Shown here: one piece after another, positions 36,503 to 48,500 of the stretch
How positions within the stretch are numbered: position 1 is the first letter of the stretch
How the letters are laid out: the number at the start of each line of letters is the position of its first letter
Assembly (NCBI RefSeq): GCF_001522545.3
Contig: NC_031776.1
Span: forward strand, 24,027,995 to 24,091,994
Source of the DNA: Parus major
Lineage: Eukaryota; Chordata; Aves; Passeriformes; Paridae
Reading direction: 5' to 3'
Length of the DNA: 64,000 nucleotides
Translations under genes and position numbers: made by a program
Notes under the pieces: generated by a model
What the model saw: only the letters and a program-made list of their open reading frames with translations
Database searches by the model: none
What the model was told of the DNA's origin: nothing

Positions 36503-37381
36503 TGATGGATATACCAATCATGTTGATTCTTTTTATGACTAAGGGAAGGCAGGAGGTGTTTGCAAGCCATGATTCATCTAGTCTTTTTGAAACATATAAT
36601 TTAGGCTGTGACAAAACACCACTGAGAAATTCCTATTTCTGTCCACCGTCTCTAAGGGGAGTCTGGAAAACATCAGATATGTATTCTAACCCTGGAGACT
36701 TTACAAGTTAAATGATGTGCATCTCATCTGTGATGAGACTCTTATCATCTGTGTTTATATTGCTTGTTGCTTTTTGGCAATAGATGTACTAATGTAGACT
36801 GAATCTGCACTAGGTGTGCAATAGGTGGTCTAAATGTGGTCTGGAAATGTTAGCTAGGATTTGCAGGTATATATACACAAATATATTAGTCACAATAAAA
36901 CCACACTGAATGGCACACAACAATAAAAAAGGGATTTTACTGCATTAGGTGCCTTTGAATAGCCTAGACTTAAGTTCTTTATTCTGCTCAATTTTACTAA
37001 TATATCTGGACTAGATTTTTGGTTTGCTGCCCCCCTCAAGTAGCATGTCCCTATAATCTCTGAATAACAAGACAGGGGGAGTCTGGCATGGCTGGACAAA
37101 TTATTGTGTGCATCCAGGAAGAAGGAAATGACTGAGTTCATCATTGGTGGGACAATACTAGGAAACTATTTATGTTCTTTAATAAGAAAATTCATTTTAC
37201 CAGGCCCCTGGAAAAAAGTGAGATGATGCTTTGTGTACTTTGTATCAGCTTGGCTGCAAAGCAGAGAAGCAGGAGAAATGGGGTCCAGCAGACTTGCAGA
37301 CAGGCAGTGAGAAAAACTGAACAGTCAATCCTCACAGGGCATTTTCCTATTCTCTGTCCTCAGCTGTGGAAAAAAACATGA
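36503..37381. other. Unique DNA, no gene seen
   Basis: AT-rich, including a short TATATA tract near 36,868-36,890. No exon, repeat or RNA gene recognised. Confidence 0.5.
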
Positions 37382-37673
37382 GAGAGAGAAAGGGATGCAC
37401 AGGGACTTTGTGATACAGCAAAAGAAAGTGAAGGGCGAGAGGGAGGTTTATATGATGAAACTGATATCCAGTGGATATCAACTGAGAGAAGAAGTAGTGA
37501 TTCAGTGATTCCATCTCCAAAAAGAATAGTACTTTGCCTGCAATTCTGTAGGCATATCACCCAAATCTGTTAACATTTTCATGGATAAACTTCCTAGTGC
37601 AATAGAATCTATGTTTATTAAAACTGTAGAGGCACTTGCAAAGATACCAGAGAAGAATATAATTCAAACTAAT
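37382..37673 (+). pseudogene. Broken coding-like stretch, family unknown
   Basis: Two overlapping plus-strand frames read more like protein than the flanks. The first is open at 37,382-37,570 (63 codons, charged, containing TDIQWISTERRSSDSVIPSP). The second, one base out of phase, is open at 37,530-37,673 (48 codons, containing IFMDKLPSAIESMFIKTVEA). One indel between them plus later stops would be expected of a decayed retrocopy or transposon-encoded gene. The plus strand stays purine-rich to about 38,270, which also fits an old inserted coding sequence. I recognise no family. Purine-rich noncoding DNA is the simplest alternative. Confidence 0.2.
37462..37480. repeat. Perfect 8-bp inverted repeat, 3-nt loop
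   Basis: TGATATCC, loop AGT, GGATATCA. A compact hairpin lying inside the broken coding-like stretch. Confidence 0.85.
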
Positions 37674-38300
37674 TGAACGTTGGTCATGTGGTTGGGAAAA
37701 ATCTCTAATGACATAACATAAAAAGAGAAAGAATGAGATGCCAGAATGAAAAAGGAAAATTAAGAGCACAAAGACATGGTGAAGAACAAGTAATGGTTCT
37801 TCAGACAGATGAAGAGTTACAACAATTGAACAAATCATGCTGTATTCATGATGTCATGGGAAAAGCAAACAAATAAGCAGAAGTATCACTTATAAAATAG
37901 AGAAAGTTATCTGAGCATTGACAAGGCTTCACATGAACTGCAATGCAGTGCTTTCTACACTACACTATAGAAAAGATGTGAAGCAGCTGAAAATTCAGGG
38001 GACATTGAGTGAATGATCATTACTCTAATAAACATGGCCTGTAATTAAACGTTGGTAGAAAAAAATTGGTGGTTTAGGCCCTTGGCCTAATGAAAAGACA
38101 CCTGAGTGCAGAAATGATCACAAATATATAAATTTATAGAAAGATGCTGTTTTTCATGATTGCAGAACCAAGACAAGAAGTATCAGAAGCAAAATGCTGT
38201 AAAGGTAGTCTTATAACAGTAGTCACTGTTAATGGAAAAGAAAAGGGCTCCTTAGTTGACTGCTTCCATATGTGCTTCCATACCTAGGTTCTGTTCTAAA
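37674..38300. other. Purine-rich plus strand, no gene seen
   Basis: AT-rich and biased to purines on the plus strand, with scattered short open segments but frequent stops. A possible short exon (38,166-38,204) and a small inverted repeat (38,074) are noted separately. Confidence 0.4.
38074..38090. repeat. Perfect 7-bp inverted repeat, 3-nt loop
   Basis: TTAGGCC, loop CTT, GGCCTAA. One of four compact inverted repeats within 1.2 kb. Confidence 0.8.
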
Positions 38301-38343
38301 TATTTTATTGCCTTGGCTTACATTGAGCCAAGGCAATAAAATA
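38301..38343. repeat. Perfect 18-bp foldback
   Basis: TATTTTATTGCCTTGGCT at 38301-38318 is exactly reverse-complemented at 38326-38343, with a seven-base loop. There is no mismatch in either arm, so the structure is young or maintained. There are no transposon ends or target duplication around it. The arms are too short for a usual microRNA precursor, and a replication template switch is a sufficient explanation. Confidence 0.93.
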
Positions 38344-38583
38344 ATTTTTATATTCTACCCCAGCATCTGAAATGATAGAGAGGAAAAAAGATAATAATAG
38401 GAAAAATTACAACATGAGGAGGAAACCTAAGTAGTCTTAGATCAATACAGAGAAAACATTATTTTCAGCATGCAGATTTTTGAAATTGCATGTTTGTTTA
38501 AAAGAAATAATTTCTCTCAGCTGTCCATTTGAAGGTTTAAAACCAACTCCAAACACTTATTCTTAAACTTGTTAGTATCAAAA

Positions 38584-38615
38584 AAATTAATTAATTCCCC
38601 TTAGTTAATTAATTT
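38584..38615. repeat. 11-bp inverted repeat of TTAATTAA type
   Basis: AAATTAATTAA at 38584-38594 and its reverse complement at 38605-38615, with a ten-base spacer (TTCCCCTTAG). Each arm contains two TAAT homeodomain cores, so it is also a cluster of potential homeodomain sites. Confidence 0.8.
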
Positions 38616-39385
38616 GGTTTAATGGACTTCAGCATTGCAAGGCAGGATGGAATGTTAGATTAGATTCTCCAGCTATACTTCAAGTCATATAATGACAGTA
38701 ACAAAAATCTTTCTTTTTGAGTAGTCATAGAGAGGATTTTTAAGCCTTAATTTAAAGTGGGTGTTTGCCTTTCCAGGCTGTAGCTTGGATTAGTTTCTTC
38801 GGGAGTTTGAGGGGGTGAAACTGGGAACACTCAAAAAGCTGTGTTCAGAACTAAAGCCTGTCTCTGGAAGGTGTGGAGCATCATATTAGCATTTGTTTTG
38901 AAGAATCTCTTGATGTCAGCAGGAGCTCTGGAATTTTTTATTTGCATTGAGAAGAAAACACAATGCAACTGAAGTAGAAAGTTTTTTCCCTGGGAAAAAC
39001 TGATTATCTTAGGCCTTGATATTTAGTAGCACATCAGAATATTTTCCTGCCCTTTTTTCCATCACCAGTTGTCTTATCTGTGAAAAATTCTGAAATATAA
39101 CATATTCTAAATTATTGTTATTGTTGTTATTATTATTATTGTTGTTAGTATTGCTATCTTCCACTTCTCTTTGTACTTGAAGACCTAATTTTCATCATGG
39201 TGAGGCCCAAACACAAAGCCCCTGAAACTAAAACACAAAAACAACAGCTGGAATAATTTCCATGGGAAAGGAAAGGAAGGGGTCAGGGTGATGTCCTGGG
39301 ATCCCTAACACTTGCATTGGCTTCTTCCTCTCCTCTTAGATTCCACTGAGAGGAGCTTTGCAGTCACTGAAGCAGGAAGGAGCGC
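38616..39385. other. Unique AT-rich DNA, no gene seen
   Basis: Nothing recognised apart from the trinucleotide tract at 39112-39147. Confidence 0.5.
39112..39147. repeat. Imperfect (TTA/TTG)n microsatellite
   Basis: About twelve trinucleotide units alternating between TTA and TTG types. Confidence 0.9.
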
Positions 39386-40485
39386 TTGGCAGCCCCTGCT
39401 TTGCTCCTGATTTCCAGGAGGAACAAGAGGCAGGATAGAGCAATGCCTGGATTACCAGCAAGACAGGCAATCAAAAATGTCCTTTACTGTTTTGTCATCC
39501 CAATTTCTTCCCTGTGCAGCTCTGGGAGCCCAGCCTGTAGGAGGGCCAAAACCACAGGGGGAGAGGATGGGCAGCCAGCCTCCCCTCCTGGGGATGGCCT
39601 GGGCATCCTGCACAGACAAATCCCTGTCCAAAAAGGACAACAGCCCACTACTGATGGAGCCCCATGCAGTCATCTGTTGGAAGACATCCCAAGGGATATA
39701 TCACACTATCTTTGTTTCCTGTTTAAATATTTCCCTTCAGAAAGAGATAATGGCTTGAAGAATGTAGAACTGTGTTTCTATTTTGGAAAACTATTACTTT
39801 TTCTTTTTTTTTCATGTCCAGCTTTGGTGTTGTTCATTACTTCTCCATTGCCCATCATACCTGTTTACTCTTTTCACCCTGCTCCACTTCTTTCAGTTCC
39901 TGATTTCTTATTTTCAAGAAAATGTAAGAGCTCTTTGCATTCACTCAAGCCTCCTTACTTCTTGTTTAAAGTCTCTCAATCCCCCCAGAGCCTTTTATTT
40001 TTTTCCACATTAGAAAACAAACAAAAGTTTTAGCATCCTTCCCCTATCTGAGCTAAGGCATCCTGAAAGAGGAAGGCCCAGATAAACATCTATTCATCTC
40101 CACAGCTCCCAGATGCAGCTCCAACAGTCTCCTTTATGGATTAAAGATAAGACACTATCTTTAAGCAGCATTAAGAATGAGAGCTCTGGTCACCAGCAAG
40201 GGAAAAGAGATTGCTCAAGCCCTCAGCTTCTGTCACAGAGACTGACGTCTCACGAGTCAGAGGTGTGCTTGGAGAAGCACGTCTCTCTGACACTGTGTTG
40301 TGGCATAAGACACCCTTCACAGCCCAAAGGCCAGAAACAGAAAATAAACTTATCTCTGTATTACATGAGAGGCTTTCAGGCAGCCTGGGGTGCACGTCTC
40401 AGGTGGGTGACTCACCACAAAGTCTTGTGAGGGGAGATTTTGGTTCTTATGTCCATAAGCTGAATCAGCCCTGCATAAACACAGC

Positions 40486-40506
40486 AGAGGAGGAGGAGGA
40501 GGAGGA
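40486..40506. repeat. (AGG)n microsatellite
   Basis: About seven AGG units. It accounts for the Glu run in the overlapping plus-strand frame. Confidence 0.9.
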
Positions 40507-41993
40507 TGCAAAACATCAAACACCACAAGCCCTGGTCTCGAGGGGTTGTGTTAAAGGAAGGAAAATACATTCCAACAAAAACCTAGTTCTGGCACTCTCC
40601 TTTTTCTCTTTGCCTTGCTTGGGAGCATTTTCTGTCACAACCATTCGGTGCCACAGCATTCTGCTCTTAGTAGCCCTGACTGGGAGGGAAGGATATCCCA
40701 AGAGCCAGGGGTAGATGTTGGTCCTGATTCACCAAGAGCACTGCAAATCCAGGCTTTGGGACACAAGGTGTTTATTTGGGCTAAACAAACCTTCAAAGAT
40801 GCAGAAAAAAGAAGTCCAGGGAAGAATGTTGATATAAATGTCCCACTGGGGGACTAAAAAGAGGTGCTGGACTGTCTGAATGCCATTCAGCTGATTTTGT
40901 GTTTTCTTTGCTTTTTTCTGAAATAAAAAATTAAGAAAAAGGAGAAAGAAAAACAGGAAAAAAGTGATTCTTGAGGAGGAAACCCTACCAAATGACCAGG
41001 ACACCTCATTAGGATGAGGAAAATGTTCTTCTGAGAGCAAAGGGAGGTACATAAACTGACTTTTTTTGGTATGAAACTTGTCAGTGAAATTTCAGCATTG
41101 AATTCCTGCCTCATAAGGTTCAGGCTGTTTACTTGTGTGTAAGGTTGCCTCTCTTATTACTGTCAGAGGTCAAATCCTGAGCAGTTAAAAGAAGTATGTT
41201 ATTTTAAAGCCTTTTCTATTTCTAGGCAGGCTTGTAAGGCAGGACTGGCTTGCCTACAGAAGAGTCAGTGAAGTGCAAGCTCTTCCACATCTAGGAAATG
41301 AGTTGGATGGGGTAGGAAACACTGCTAGTGCCTGGCAGCTGATGGCCAGTCTCTGTGCAATAACATCCTGGCTCGGACTGCTCTGTGGGTGAATTAAAGT
41401 TGGCAGTTTCAGTCAGCAGAAGGAACAAAGAGGTCAGGTTGGCTGAGCTGTGTTTGTGACTCTCTGACACTTACCTGAGCAGTTGGCCCCTGGTCCCAGT
41501 CTGTGCTGCTGTCCCCCAGTTCAAAAGGCACAGCACAGGTGTCATAAGAGCAGACAGCAGCCACTGCCAGCAAGGATCTTAGTCTCATTTTTGCTTCACG
41601 AAACAAGCACAAATCCTTTAACCCCTCTTTGAACATTCTGTGCTCCAGGTCCCTGTTCTAGGAGCAGCAGGTGGCCTGGCTTTAGTTACCACTTCATAAA
41701 ATAGAAGAATAATTTCTGATACATGATAGCAAAATGCTTAGATTTTGAAAGCAAGCCTCATCCATGGAAGGCACTTTACAAAGTTATCACATAATTTCAC
41801 CCCCTGGGCTCAGCTGGAGTATTAGCTGAGAATGGATTCACTTTATACTGAGTCAATTTGCAAATTCTCTGAGCAAACAAAGCTGCTGCAGCATTTATAT
41901 TGTATGTGTGTTTTTCTACAAGATGTTCAGGACTTTCAGATACAAGAAGGAACGACCAGAACCTAATGCTTCTCCTTTAAATTGTGAAGGTCC

Positions 41994-42036
41994 TTTTGTT
42001 CTCAATTCATTTTTTTTGTTCTCAATTCATTTTTTT
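41994..42036. repeat. Tandem duplication, 20-bp period
   Basis: TTGTTCTCAATTCATTTTTT is present in just over two head-to-tail copies. Confidence 0.9.
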
Positions 42037-44693
42037 GGTGTCAATTAAAGGCAATTTACTTCACCAGCTCACTTGTGGAACCATTTATTCAGGACAAAAC
42101 AATAACAATGCACTGAGTAAAAGGCAACTGAAATGATTGTCACATTCCCTCCCTAGCAGCAAGGAAATTGGCTTCTAATCCACATTCCAAACTCTGATAC
42201 CTTGCAGACAGTACTAACATTCTGGCTTTTGTGGTGCAGAAGTGATTTTTTAGAAAGATTTTTATTGTATTTCTCTGAGTTTTTGTGTTTTAAAACCATG
42301 ATGAGGCAGACTACCTCAGAATATTTTTTAAACATGTTTGTGTAAGTCAACATTGATTCTTAGATTCCTGTTTGAATGCACAAGTCATGATTTGTTTGAC
42401 CTTTTTAACCAATGTGCTACTTTGTTCATTATTGCCCTCTTTTCCAAAGTAACTGCCAAGTCATCCTGTGAACTCGTTACTTGACCATGTGTTTGTTCAT
42501 TTAGAGATGAAGGAAGTGGGAAAAGTGAAAACAGTCTCACAGTCTTCCCTGCTAACATCCAGTCTCAAATATTTGTTTTTCTATAAAGTAAATCAAGCAT
42601 GAAAGGACCAAATTGTTTAAAATTAGTAGCAAAACCCTCAAAAGTCTTAAAAAAATATTTTAAACCCAGATACTTTCCACTGGAAACTGCAAAAACAGGA
42701 AAATGTCCAGCAGTGTGTCACACTGTAGAGTAGTCGTTGCGTCCATGAAAAGAAAACAAAGCAAACCCTTCATCAACAGCAAGCCAGACTGCAGAAAATT
42801 CCCTCTCCACAGAGTTATGTTAGTCTTTCTTTTGGCACTGTAGACACCCTGAGAGAAATTATTCAATGAATTAATATTTGAGGAAGCAAGAAAAAAGCAA
42901 GAGAGAATAAAACAGGAAAATAACCTGCATGAGCAAACAAAACGTACCTAAATGGGAAAACAAATGTTATTCAAATGACTATATTTGTCTTGTGTGTGAG
43001 GTGGCACCTCTGGGCTCTTGGTGTCTTCACAGCTCAAATGTTACCTTGTGACCTGGGAAGCAGAGGTTTTGCCTCTGGAACCACCCAGGATCTTGTGATT
43101 ATCCCAGAGGTAAACCCAGTTTTGACAAATACGATTCCTTTCAAGGTGTGGCAGCACCTTTACCTTCTCATTCTGAGCACTTTTAAATGAAGATCTGCCC
43201 CCTACTCATGTTAATGCTGCTACTGATCAGAGTCCTTCTGTAGCACAGGAACCACTGGCAGCAGAGAAATACTTAAGAGATAGGGACTTCAAGAAGTAAA
43301 ATAAAGACTGAGTAAGTTTTTCAGGAGCAGCCTGAACGTCCATCTGAGGCAGATACGCTTCTTCCTGATAACAGCTTTATCTCATGCTTGTAGAGGAAGG
43401 GAAAAACAGGCACATAGGAAGCCACCACCTCTTGAAAAAATATCACTTCAGGGATAATTAAGTTCCCAAATCAAAGATACATGTTCCAACTGAGGCCTGT
43501 TCAGAGAACATGCTCCAATGCCTCACAAAATCCAAGGAGGAACAAGATTACTAAATCAGAAGTGGTAAAAATAGATAATCACCATAAAAACCTAACACCA
43601 AAACCCATTTTCATAGACTCCCAGTGGAAATATTCTGATAGATTTTGATAGAACTGGATTGTTAATATTTATGAAGCCCGGCAAGACCTCCAGATGGAAG
43701 CTGCTCTCTAAGCAGAAAGCTTTGCTATTAATATTTATTAATCTGAAAGTACTTATTTAGATTTTAGGCAATTTTTCTCCATCCTTTTCCTAAGCAAACT
43801 AACATTAAATCTGTGGGATCAGTGAGTTCTTAGCTTCCCACTGCTGTCTGTGATGTAAATTTCACTTCAAAGAAAAATGAACAGAAATACAGAAAAAGTT
43901 CATGAAGTCACAATGTGAAGGCTCAAGAGCTGTTTGTAGAGAGTATTCCTGTCAAGTACCAAACATTTGGACACCACATTGAGCAATATAAACAAAATTT
44001 TCAAACCTGATCCTGTGGCCTTTATGAAGTACAAAGTTAGAGGGAGAAGATTGTGCCCACAGGAGCTTCCTCACAAGGTCATGGATATTTTGGGCATGTT
44101 TATGCTGGTGGGTGTTCCCAGGTGGTGTTTCAGGGTGCCAGAGATAAACATCACCTTCCTGTCTGGGTGATGTGGTGATGCTTCAGTGGTGCTGGGACTC
44201 AGGGCAGTTATGTGGGGACCATGACTGTGTCTGCACTGCAGCTTGGCTAGTCTTTGTCTCCTGGTTCTGTCTGTGCCCACATTGTGATGCCCTTCTAGAG
44301 GAATCCAGGGAGTTAAACACAGAATTTTGTCACTGTGTGCATCTGGGAGATCGCCAGGAGGTGCATCCAGCAGCCAGGACTTCAGAACTGTCACAGCCAG
44401 TGGTGTTCAATTCCCTTATGCAAAGGTCTCAGTTGTGGTACTAAGTTAAAAAAAAACAACAACAAAACTGATAAAAACCTTTTGTGTTCAGCAGAAGGAT
44501 GAGAAGAACCAAAAATCTGTGTAAGAAAGTTAAAATTTCCTCTTCACTCATCAGACCTATACCTAATGAATAGAAGGAATCAATGAAATGTGCTGCCCAT
44601 AATCTCACTGATTTGAGAGAAATCACCCCTAAGTACAACTCACAGAAGGCTCTTTTGAAAATAAAGTTAAACAAAGAGAGACAGAAACTGTAC

Positions 44694-44749
44694 TCTCATA
44701 AAAATATTGTTTTGTAAATGGTCTCATAAAAATATTGTTTTGTAAATGG
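44694..44749. repeat. Perfect 28-bp tandem duplication
   Basis: The 28 bases at 44694-44721 (starting TCTCATAAAAATATTG) are repeated exactly at 44722-44749. The lack of divergence suggests a recent event, possibly polymorphic. Confidence 0.95.
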
Positions 44750-44770
44750 CCATCCTAATTTTAGCCAGTG

Positions 44771-44796
44771 TTTATTTTTTATTTTTTATTTTTTTT
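44771..44796. repeat. T-rich (ATTTTTT)n tract
   Basis: T-runs separated by single A residues. Low-complexity sequence. Confidence 0.85.
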
Positions 44797-45233
44797 GTGG
44801 AAAAGAAGCACAGAATATCGTTAGTTCTTTTTTAATCTGTCAATCATATATATTTTAATAAGATACAAGGCCTGGGAAAAAAAAATACATTATTGTAGGG
44901 AAAAGTAAGATGATAGCTTATTTCTCTATTAGCACGAATGTGCTTCTTATTTTATACCAATATTTTCAATAATTGTCCTTGCTTATTCAAGAATCAAGGT
45001 TCTGAATTTTTGCTAATTCTGTTAAAATTGTATTCTCCCATGAAAACAAAATAAAATGAAACAAAAAAAAATCCTTTCAATGGAATATACATATTAAAAT
45101 AAATAATTTTTAAAGCAAAACAGAACTAGGCAAAATCCCCTAATGCACTGAGTCTTCAAGTTAGCACAGTTTTATCAGAGACATGAAGAAGCCACTAGAA
45201 ATTTCCAGCTCTTGAAATACAACCCTTTGAAGC

Positions 45234-45545
45234 ATACAATCATAAAATGGCTTGTGTTGGAAGAGACCTCAAGGTCCATCTAGTTCTAACCCCCCTATCA
45301 TGGGAAGGAACACTTTCCACTAGATCAGGTTGCTCAGAGCTCCATCCAACCCAGCCTTGAGCACTGCCAGGGATGGGGCAGCCACAGTTTGTCTGCATCA
45401 CTCTCACAGTAAATTACTTCCTAACTATAACTGCCTCCAACATGACATTATCTGCAGATATGTTCTTCATTCCATCATCCAGGTTCTTAACTCAGGCTGT
45501 GAGACTCCTGGGGAACCTCACACAGGTTCCTCTTCTCTTTAAAAA
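45234..45545 (-). mobile_element. CR1 LINE, minus strand, with large internal deletion
   Basis: The 3' end is clear on the minus strand. Plus-strand blocks are GTGTTGGAAGAGACCTCAAG, CCATCTAGTTCTAACCCCCC, GGTTGCTCAGAGCTCCATCC and CCAGGGATGGGGCAGCCACA, to about 45,430. What follows (GACATTATCTGCAGATATG, then CATTCCATCATCCAGGTT and CTCCTGGGGAACCTCACA) resembles the 'tcatctgcaaacttgctgag' and 'ccctggggaac' antisense blocks of the CR1 coding region, which normally lie several hundred bases further into the element. The copy therefore seems to have lost the intervening part. The 45,447-45,545 portion is less certain than the 3' end. Confidence 0.85.
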
Positions 45546-48500
45546 ATATATTGGTACTTGCTTTGTGGCGTATTTTTATCACATTTTAATTTATTTCAAA
45601 GTACAATTTTTTCTAAAATTTTAGTGACAATTTATTGAAAGGATTACTAATGTAAAGTTGTATTAGCTGTGCCACTTCTCTCCTATTTGAAGTAATACTT
45701 CTCTCCTGTTTGTCTTGCATGGACAGCCCAATACCTGTATTTTTTTAATAAGTTATTTAACCCAGTCTTACCAGTTGAGTAATTAATGTTGGAGTTCAGT
45801 AACTCTCTTACTAAATTTCAAATATTTCTGTTCATTTAATAATGTAGTGTACTTATTTTCATGCTTAGCAGCTTTTGAAATTATGATGGTCTTCAATTAA
45901 TAAAATGGTTATTAAATTATGAATTTCCCAACTTCAGTTATCCAGGGAGCTAGAGGAATAATGACTCTCCTCTACTTCTTTATCACCTCTGATTCTTAGA
46001 TCCTTCTGTTATTACTAGTTGCTTTGTCACCTCCTCCAAGGGTTTTTCCTCATGGGTGTATGTTCTCTTAGGATGAAACAATCCTTAAAAATGACTCTGT
46101 CAAGTGCAGTTAAGTTCTAGTTCAAAATGAAAAGGCATCTCTCATTTTTACACTAGGATAGTGTATGTCCCCCATAGCAAAGATTCTTACACTTCAGCCC
46201 CTACCTATCTCTTCAATCTCCGCTTACATCTTCCCCAGGCATTTTCCTTCTAGCCATGATTATCCCCTGAGCAAGTTTCATGCTTCACACTCAATTTTTT
46301 ATGCGGCATCTCCCAGTGCATACAATACAGTTACAGAGAATTTGGGCCTGAGGCATCTCTGTCCCCCTTGCATTTGCCTTGGTCCTTGTTATCTAAGCTG
46401 TTCAAGGTAGGAACTGCTCATTCTGATTTCTAGAAAATGTAGTTCATTGTCCTGAAAATATTGTTTGGGGAAAAATATTAAATTAACTCAGCGATGATGA
46501 CAATTTTATTCCATTATACTCTTCAGATGTTGGGAATAGAGACTTTGGGATTACTAAAAGCAGACCTTCCACCTCTAATGTAATTATGGCTAAGGCTTTA
46601 GCTTGTTCTGAAGTAGTTTGGTTTTCTACTTATTTAAAGAAATTTGAGAGAAAAGGCACCGAAGAGAGCAAAGGGACCCCCAGACGGCTTTCAGCTTATG
46701 GTCAACTGGTAGAATCCATCTGGTAGCATAAAATATTTGTATTCAGGTAGAAAGTCAGTGAAGTCAGAAAATGAATCTTCATTCATTATTCTTCACACAA
46801 GCCAACTCATTTGCTCACTGCAAAAAACCTTTGCAACATGGCTGGATGTTTGGTCTATCACACACATCGGTGGGAAACAACCTTCAACTCATGCTGCTTC
46901 TGCAGAGAATGATTTTCTTAGTGTGGTCTCCTTTTGTAATGGGAAAACAACTGCTCACTGAAGCACTGGCCTTGAGAGAAGTGGGCACCTCAGGCAGACA
47001 GGTGGCATTACAGTTAGGGAGGTACATTTTAAAAATATTTTCTTTTTATTTACAATGAGTTCTGTTACCCATTCCATGCAGGTGCACACACACCCCTTAC
47101 CCCCACCCAGTTTCATTCCTTGCTTTCCCCTACACTCGATTTCAGGGTTTCACAGCTTCTATGTGTTCTTCTTGTGCTGCTCTAATTATTTTGGGAGGTA
47201 CTGCCTCAATAAAACAAAACTCAAAGGCAGTGGAGGGATTGAAAGGAGCTGTGCAGTTACTGGTGTGGAACAGAGAGCTCTTCTGCAGGATTATTCTCAC
47301 AGATATCACAGGGCAGCTGTGTGAACTTTTGGAATGAGACAGCTGTGTCTCAAAGAAAAAGTGGTTCAGGCCCTGACAATAAGGATTTTTTTTTCCCCCA
47401 GAGAGTGCAAAGGGGTTGTATCAAACTTTATGAATTATGTGTAAGAAGAGCTGTTTCACAGGACATATGGCTTTGCTTGTGAATCCTTAGTTACATTTTC
47501 TCATACTCCTTTTATTGCGTGATGTGGTAGACATGCTTTGACTGCTTCCATTCTCCCCCAGATTATCTCACACCTACTCTCTGTAGCTGCAAATCTCTGT
47601 TCAGACACAGGCTTAAGGATGTCTTAGGGAGAGCCAGCATTGAGGTAAGAGTGTGAACACAGAAGTAAAACCTGTGTGTTTTCTCTTTGCTCTGTGCCTA
47701 CCACCATCTAGCTCGTTTGCTTTTGCAATGTGTGGATATTGACAATGCCAAGTGGAGTACTTTCCAGACAGAACTTCCTAGGATATGCTGTAAGGGCATC
47801 AGTGGGTTAGCACAGGACACCTGAAGTTTAAACTGCTTTGCATAGAGACAGAGTGCACTGCCTTGTGCATGGTGTGCAGAGGATGTTGCACAGGGTCAGA
47901 CGTCACCCAAGGCATGATCTGTGCCTGGGCACTGATTTTGTTGCATGACAGTCATAAATCAGTTTTCCAAGTGTGAGTATTCTTTCCAGTACAGATCTCC
48001 CCTTCCATATGCTCAGGGTATTCACCTCAAGAGTTAGGGTTCAGGTCTCTCTTTGAAGCCTGCTGGAAGCTCCCTCTCTGCCTGAGGAGAAGTGAGAATT
48101 GTTATCATCACTACCCACACCCAATCCTGCAATTTATATGATTGTTTGGATTGTCTTGCCATACTCTGCCATGTGTGCTACATGAATCTCTCTGCAAAGT
48201 TCTCCAAAGTTTCATGGCCTTATTCATGGCTACAGAGTATTGCTGCTAGCTTTTCCTGAAGTTACAGAAGTGAGTACAATTCCATTCAAGGAAACAAATA
48301 TTCATATCTTAATTATTCTGAAAGGAAGCTCTTTCACAGGTATAGACCTATAGACAAAGAGAGAGATGCACTTCACTCTTACATCCCTTTGTTTCATCCA
48401 GAAGCAGAGAAACAATTCTTTAAAAGAAGCTGGTTTCAATTATTGTAGCTTTTATAACAATGGATCTTTAACATCTGCTGGGCCAGATCAGTCCCACAGG

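Larger units (their letters stand above)
39386..45233. other. Unique DNA, no gene called; GC-richer at 39.3-40.9 kb
   Basis: The first 1.5 kb is GC-richer and holds the two longest open frames of the window: plus 39,386-40,033 (215 codons) and plus 40,211-40,714 (167 codons, overlapping the AGG microsatellite). Both frames begin at TTG rather than ATG. Neither shows a domain. The second half of the first is a Phe/Leu/Ser-rich translation of T-rich sequence, and the poly-Glu in the second is only the microsatellite. I treat both as chance frames. The rest (41-45.2 kb) is AT-rich with two small tandem duplications and no recognised repeat family. Confidence 0.45.

Noticed and set aside
38301..38343. 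MicroRNA precursor
   Set aside because: Arms of 18 bp with a 7-nt loop and no extended lower stem are shorter than a normal pre-miRNA.
39386..40033. Longest open frame, 215 codons, plus strand
   Set aside because: It starts at TTG, shows no domain, and its second half is a Phe/Leu/Ser-rich translation of T-rich DNA. Length is within chance expectation for 64 kb read in six frames.
40211..40714. 167-codon plus-strand frame with a poly-Glu run
   Set aside because: It starts at TTG, and the poly-Glu is only the AGG microsatellite. No motif on either side, and strong overlap with frames on the other strand.
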